From the NCBI GenBank assembly GCA_023151145.1, contig JAKLJM010000036.1, positions 1-11,278 of the forward strand: 11,278 nt of DNA, given 5' to 3'. Of this stretch, positions 7,751 to 11,278 are shown in pieces. This DNA comes from Bacteriovoracaceae bacterium. GTDB taxonomy: Bacteria; Bdellovibrionota; Bacteriovoracia; Bacteriovoracales; Bacteriovoracaceae. Made by a program: the position numbers and the translations under genes. Position 1 is the first letter of the stretch; each line of letters begins with the position of its first letter. The notes beneath the pieces were generated by a model, which was not told the origin of the DNA, did not search any database, and worked only from the letters and a program-made list of their open reading frames with translations.

Positions 7751-8009
7751 AACAAAAAATCCCCTTTACGTGGTGAAAAATAATGGAGTCGATGTGGAAG
7801 TTGCGATCAGCTTTTTTGATCTCATGTTAAAAAAATTTAACCTTGAAGCGATAGTTCCTATTTTTGAAGCAGTCGTTCAAGCGATTCTTTCAGAAGTAAA
7901 TTCTTATCCTGTTTTTCTGGAAGTAAAAAAAATGTTGGATCTCTTTTTTGAACAATTCATTGGTATTTTGTTTGAAATCCAACAAAAATTAATGGCCAAA
8001 AAAATCTAA
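7743..8009 (+). CDS. Small helical protein translationally coupled to parA
   Basis: This 88-residue protein matches no family I recognise. The start is the ATG at 7743-7745, preceded by GAGGAG (7730-7735) at seven bases. It overlaps the parA stop (7748-7750) by eight bases, which suggests translational coupling and comparable output. An upstream TTG at 7728 is in frame but falls at that ribosome site, so I reject it. After a basic N-terminus (MAKTKNPLYVVKNN), the chain appears almost wholly helical with hydrophobic faces: VAISFFDLMLKKF, IVPIFEAVVQAIL and MLDLFFEQFIGILFEIQQKL. It ends in basic MAKKI. The hydrophobic pattern fits amphipathic helices for oligomerisation or membrane contact better than transmembrane spans. 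A role as ParA regulator or cargo adaptor is inference from position. Its stop overlaps the opposing gene's stop by four bases. Confidence 0.75.
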   Translation: MAKTKNPLYVVKNNGVDVEVAISFFDLMLKKFNLEAIVPIFEAVVQAILSEVNSYPVFLEVKKMLDLFFEQFIGILFEIQQKLMAKKI

Positions 8010-9271
8010 AAAAATGATGTTAGTGGCAATCCGATGGATAATCCCCACATGGAGATGTCACTTTCTAAATATTTCCAACGAATATAATTCACTTCCCAAA
8101 AATAACTTTTTCCATAGCGAAGCCAAGCGTTGGTATAGTCTTCTGTGTTATCTGTAGATAAAAACATTCCATAGGTTAAATAGTAATTTTCTTGATTAAA
8201 TGGATGTTTCCATAAAACTTCAAAACCTTGGGGATAAATCATTCGGGAATTTGCGACTGAGTCAGCGCTGTATTTGAAATTTAACCCTTGAAATCCTAAC
8301 AGAGTATTAAAAATAATTCTACCATCAAAGACTTCCGCCAAGTCATAAGAAAAGTAGAGTCCCATATTATTAAAAAATGTTTTTTGTATAAGAGCAGCAT
8401 CAAAAAATTTTAGTGAAGAAGTATCTGTTAAATCTAATTTTCCATAAAGCATAAGTGATGGAGCGAGTTCGCCACTTTTTGATTCTGCTCCATTGTGCGC
8501 GGAAAACTCATAGGGGCCAAATCCGACTGCTAATTTTACGCGATTGAGTCTTTTTGGGAGCACGCCCTTAATCGTGATTGGTCGTTTTTCACCCTTGGAA
8601 TTTATCAAGATAAATTCAGCAGGGGATTGATCTTCGAGTATAATTTTATAAGGTGGTAAAGCACCGTTTGGCATGCGGTAATTGGTTGTGATGAGCGTGA
8701 CTTCTAAGCGTGGAGTTTCTTTGCCCCATGGGCCAACTCGATTCATCAGACATCCTACAGAGGCGTATTCATTTTCTAATCCAGTAACACTGATCTGATA
8801 AGGTGAGCAAGAATAGTCGATGAGTTGAGTTTTTTTAACAGTTAGATTGGAAACGGATTCTATGCGAACAGTGGCAGAGAGAGAATTTTCTTCAATGATT
8901 TGAATTTCGCCAGGATTAAAAAGATCAACCCACAACTCGCTATAGACACCTATGCCTTTGGTGACCGGGATATATTTTTCACCAAGATGTTCAATGTGAA
9001 TAGATTTACCATTTTTTTTAAACGCTAATCCTAAGAGGACTTTAGGCGATAGTAAATTTTCTTGATTCCGTTCCCAGCGAAGTGATTCTGGAATAAAACG
9101 AGCGCGTAGATCAGGGTGTTGGTAGAGAATGGCAAAGTTTTTTAAATCAATTTCAACTCTTGTTTCACGAATAGTATTTTTGGCAATATTAACTGCAGCC
9201 GCTCTAGCTTGAAGTGGAAATAAAGAAAGTGATAGGAGAATAAAAAGAAAGAAGAAATTAAATTTGTTCAT
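8006..9271 (-). CDS. Exported protein with periplasmic N-half and barrel-like C-half
   Basis: This 421-residue protein has a clear signal peptide: MNKFN, a hydrophobic core to about residue 18, and cleavage after A24 (QARA) or shortly beyond. Residues 27-240 are a beta-rich soluble region with two cysteines, C155 and C174, that could form a disulfide in the periplasm. From about 245 to the end, short strands rich in Tyr, Phe and Gly (VKLAVGFGPYEF, MGLYFSYDL, YYLTYGMFLS, ISMWGLSIGL) suggest an outer-membrane barrel. The chain ends in Phe-Phe. I do not recognise a named family. The ATG at 9269-9271 has no visible Shine-Dalgarno, but no other start suits the signal peptide. The gene follows the acidic exported gene by 55 bases on the same strand, probably as one transcript. 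A T-rich stretch on the minus strand lies at the stop without a clear GC stem. Confidence 0.78.
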   Translation of the reverse strand: MNKFNFFFLFILLSLSLFPLQARAAAVNIAKNTIRETRVEIDLKNFAILYQHPDLRARFIPESLRWERNQENLLSPKVLLGLAFKKNGKSIHIEHLGEKYIPVTKGIGVYSELWVDLFNPGEIQIIEENSLSATVRIESVSNLTVKKTQLIDYSCSPYQISVTGLENEYASVGCLMNRVGPWGKETPRLEVTLITTNYRMPNGALPPYKIILEDQSPAEFILINSKGEKRPITIKGVLPKRLNRVKLAVGFGPYEFSAHNGAESKSGELAPSLMLYGKLDLTDTSSLKFFDAALIQKTFFNNMGLYFSYDLAEVFDGRIIFNTLLGFQGLNFKYSADSVANSRMIYPQGFEVLWKHPFNQENYYLTYGMFLSTDNTEDYTNAWLRYGKSYFWEVNYIRWKYLESDISMWGLSIGLPLTSFF

Positions 9272-9326
9272 GAGAACATTTTAATTGATTCTTAAAAAAC
9301 TCATAGAGAGAAAAATGTGGTTAATT

Positions 9327-9833
9327 TTAGCGATTTCGTTGACGTCTTTTTTGATAAGTTGGAGCCGTTTGCTCAGTTTCTTCTTGAGTTCTGGTTTTAA
9401 GAATCGCAGAACTTCCAAGTTGGACTGAATCAGTTTCTTCTTCATCAAAAAGTGATTGCTCTTGCTCATCGTTTTGATTTGAAGTTTGATCATTCATTGG
9501 ATCTAGGACCGCAGGCTCTCTAGTTACGTTCATGGCTTCAAGTTCAGATTCTGTTTCTAGGGGAATGGCGACGCTGATGTTTTCAGAGAGTTCTAAGAGT
9601 TTGGTTTTTTCATCATTCATTCGGTTGGCGATCTCTTCGCTTGTTGCCAAATTTGTGTCTGAATTATTGTTTAGATTTTCATTTATATACGCGTCGTCTT
9701 CTTGTGGTGAATAGACGTCGTTTTCGGTGGTGTCTTCTTCTTCGTAATAGCTATAGCTCGCACTCACACTATAGCTTGAGGCGAGAAGAAGCGAGACGAG
9801 GCTGAATAAGAAAATCCATTTTCTTTTCATCAT
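9327..9833 (-). CDS. Small acidic exported protein of low complexity
   Basis: This 168-residue protein has a typical signal peptide: MMKRK, a hydrophobic core, and cleavage after A25 (SVSA). The mature part is strongly acidic. About a quarter of its residues are Asp or Glu, and it is rich in Asn, Gln, Ser and Thr, with clusters such as YYEEEDTTEND and LFDEEETDS. It ends abruptly in basic YQKRRQRNR. No Cys or repeated unit is evident. It looks largely disordered and matches no family I know. Either of two adjacent ATGs (9831-9833 or 9828-9830) could be the start, and neither has a clear ribosome site. It is the first gene of a probable two-gene unit with the barrel-like protein downstream. An opposite-strand frame within it is a shadow, since the minus frame has the signal peptide. 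Confidence 0.7.
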   Translation of the reverse strand: MMKRKWIFLFSLVSLLLASSYSVSASYSYYEEEDTTENDVYSPQEDDAYINENLNNNSDTNLATSEEIANRMNDEKTKLLELSENISVAIPLETESELEAMNVTREPAVLDPMNDQTSNQNDEQEQSLFDEEETDSVQLGSSAILKTRTQEETEQTAPTYQKRRQRNR

Positions 9834-9981
9834 AGATTAATCATGACTTTTTTTTTCTGGCCCGTAAAGCAGGAAAATTATTCGCCCAAAGCACTCAAGT
9901 AATTAAAAGGAAAGGATTGTGTAGTGGTTTTTGTCGTGGTATTGATGCTCTTTAAGAAAAATTGCAAACGAGTACTCCTAA
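9834..9981. promoter_or_regulatory. Divergent intergenic region upstream of queA and the acidic-protein gene
   Basis: These 148 bases must hold the promoters for the queA-tgt unit (+) and for the two exported-protein genes (-). The best plus-strand candidate is TTGTGT (9917-9922), a 17-base gap and TATTGA (9940-9945), but each box has only three consensus matches. I see no preQ1 riboswitch-like pseudoknot or terminator. The call rests on gene orientation, not on a recognised site. Confidence 0.4.
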
Positions 9982-11100
9982 GTGTATAGAATTAAAGGTT
10001 ATTTTCCGGTTAAATCAGCCCCCTCTGACTTAGTTCGAAAGAGCTATCATTACGATTTACCTCAAGAGCTCATTGCCGAGCGAGCGGTGAGTGATCGCCA
10101 TAGCTCAAAGTTATTAGTCTATGACGAAAACACTGACGAAATTTATCACAGTACATTTTTTGATCTCGATCAATTTTTACCAACAAACTCTACTTTGGTT
10201 TTTAATCAATCAAAGGTTTTTCCTTCGCGCTTAAAAGCTCAGAAAAAAAGTGGGGGAAAGGCAGAAGTTTTTTTATTAACTTATTCACCCAATGATCGTC
10301 TTGAGTACCGCGCTCTTGTAAAATTTCGCGGTAAAAAACATGATGGTGAGATTTTAAATCTTCTCGATAATGAGGTGGTGGTTGGAGAAATTGAAATCAC
10401 CCGTCGAGATCCTTTTGACGATAGTCTTTTTTATATTCGCTTTATTGGCGTGGATAATCCTTTTCAGTTCGCCAAGCTTCCCATTCCTCCTTATATCAGA
10501 AACGGAGAATCAGATGAGCTTGATAATGAGCAGTACCAAACGACTTATGCTAAGGCCGTTGGTTCGGTGGCCGCTTCTACTGCCGGTTTACATTTTTCAC
10601 ACCTACTTCGAGAAAAATTAAAACACAAAGGGATCACCGAGTCTTTTGTCACTTTACATGTGGGATTAGGCACTTTTAAGCCAGTGATGGTAGATAACCT
10701 GCAAGAGCACCAGATGCATTCGGAGCCTTTTATGATTGATGAGAGCAATCATCAATTAATTAAAAAGGCAGATTATCGAGTGGCAGTGGGAACGACAAGT
10801 TTAAGAACTTTAGAAAGTATTGTTAAAAGAGAAAATGAAAAAAAGGAATTTGTTCCCGGGCATTTTTATGACACAAATATTTTTCTACATCCAGGTGTAG
10901 AGGTTGAAAGTATTGATGCATTGATAACAAATTTTCATTTACCGGAATCAACTTTAATTATGTTAGTGAGTGCCATATTGGGAAGAGAAAAAACCTTAGC
11001 TTTATATAAAGTAGCCGTTGAAAATAAATACCGTTTTTTCTCTTACGGCGACGCCATGTTAATCATTAGAAAAAAGGGTAAAAATGAAATCCATATTTAA
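9982..11100 (+). CDS. queA: S-adenosylmethionine:tRNA ribosyltransferase-isomerase QueA
   Basis: QueA transfers and isomerises the ribose of S-adenosylmethionine onto preQ1 in tRNA (wobble G34) to make epoxyqueuosine. The family blocks appear in order: YDLPQELIAERAVSDRHSSKLLV near the N-terminus, NQSKVFPSRLKA (75-86), PIPPYIR (167-173), SVAASTAGLHF (195-205), TLHVGLGTFKPV, TNFHLPESTLIMLVSAILG and the C-terminal RFFSYGDAMLI. It is full-length and intact at 372 residues, against about 340-360 usually. The excess is an N-terminal tail of about 20 residues before the conserved YDLP. The GTG at 9982 is the only standard start available: a TAA sits directly before it, and the next in-frame GTG lies within conserved sequence. 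The ribosome site is weak. Position 199 is Ser where the family usually has Pro. It overlaps tgt by 17 bases. Confidence 0.95.
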   Translation: MYRIKGYFPVKSAPSDLVRKSYHYDLPQELIAERAVSDRHSSKLLVYDENTDEIYHSTFFDLDQFLPTNSTLVFNQSKVFPSRLKAQKKSGGKAEVFLLTYSPNDRLEYRALVKFRGKKHDGEILNLLDNEVVVGEIEITRRDPFDDSLFYIRFIGVDNPFQFAKLPIPPYIRNGESDELDNEQYQTTYAKAVGSVAASTAGLHFSHLLREKLKHKGITESFVTLHVGLGTFKPVMVDNLQEHQMHSEPFMIDESNHQLIKKADYRVAVGTTSLRTLESIVKRENEKKEFVPGHFYDTNIFLHPGVEVESIDALITNFHLPESTLIMLVSAILGREKTLALYKVAVENKYRFFSYGDAMLIIRKKGKNEIHI

Positions 11101-11278
11101 GTTAGAAAAAAAATCTTCCAAAGCCCGTGCGGGTGTCATTACCACTGCTCATGGTGAAATTCGTACACCGATTTTTATGCCAGTGGGTACCAGGGCCACC
11201 GTAAAAACGATGTGGCAAGAAGATCTAGAAGAAATGAATGCGGAAATCATTCTTGGCAATACCTATCATCTTTATCTT
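11084..11278 (+). CDS. tgt: Queuine/preQ1 tRNA-guanine transglycosylase Tgt, N-terminal part (runs off the window)
   Basis: Tgt exchanges guanine 34 of GUN-anticodon tRNAs for preQ1, the step before QueA. The first 65 residues are visible. They carry family signatures: ARAGVITTAHGEIRTPIFMP, then VGTRATVKTM, then AEIILGNTYHLYL. The catalytic aspartates lie beyond the edge. The ATG at 11084-11086 is preceded by AAGGG (11074-11078) five bases upstream and sits 17 bases inside the end of queA. This implies a queA-tgt operon with coupled translation, an arrangement common in bacteria. Nothing looks broken in the visible part. Confidence 0.95.
   Translation, partial: MKSIFKLEKKSSKARAGVITTAHGEIRTPIFMPVGTRATVKTMWQEDLEEMNAEIILGNTYHLYL

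Noticed and set aside
9917..9945. Possible sigma70 promoter TTGTGT-17-TATTGA before queA
   Set aside because: Only three of six matches in each box. In AT-rich DNA this is expected by chance.
9834..9981. Possible preQ1 riboswitch ahead of the queuosine genes
   Set aside because: I looked for a short C-rich loop hairpin with an A-rich tail overlapping the ribosome site and did not find one.

Overview
The window is ordinary chromosomal sequence from an AT-rich Gram-negative bacterium. It carries two predicted outer-membrane barrel proteins with signal peptides and C-terminal phenylalanine, one very large lipoprotein, an orphan ParA ATPase, and the queA-tgt pair for tRNA queuosine. A giant lipoprotein with cadherin-like modules, FN3 and an FGE-like end, next to barrels of no familiar family, recalls the Bdellovibrionota (Bdellovibrio/Bacteriovorax relatives). 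That placement is inference from gene style, not from a marker gene. I see no mobile element, CRISPR array, tRNA or rRNA.

Layout. At the left edge (1-213, +) lies the 3' end of a gene that looks like the tail of a response-regulator receiver domain. It converges on a 305-residue periplasmic-domain-plus-barrel protein (219-1136, -). A 326-base non-coding gap (1137-1462) separates that gene from the 1674-residue modular lipoprotein (1463-6487, +), which fills 45% of the window. Next, in the same direction, come a small DUF486 membrane protein (6551-6898), a ParA-family ATPase (6935-7750) and an 88-residue helical protein whose start overlaps the end of parA (7743-8009). These three probably form one operon.

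A minus-strand pair follows: a small acidic exported protein (9327-9833) upstream of a 421-residue exported barrel-like protein (8006-9271), 55 bases apart and probably co-transcribed. The barrel gene's stop overlaps the stop of the 88-residue gene by four bases. At the right edge queA (9982-11100, +) overlaps tgt (11084 to the edge, partial) by 17 bases. Together they encode the transglycosylase and the ribosyltransferase-isomerase of queuosine biosynthesis.

The most unusual content is the lipoprotein. Two of its Ig/cadherin-like modules appear to be split by unrelated inserts, one mainly helical and one of a mixed fold. Its C-terminal FGE-like domain keeps the fold signatures but lacks both active-site cysteines, so it is probably a surface binding module and not an enzyme. 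The second item is the parA with no parB and a translationally coupled small partner. I find no clear evidence of a wholly new multi-gene system.
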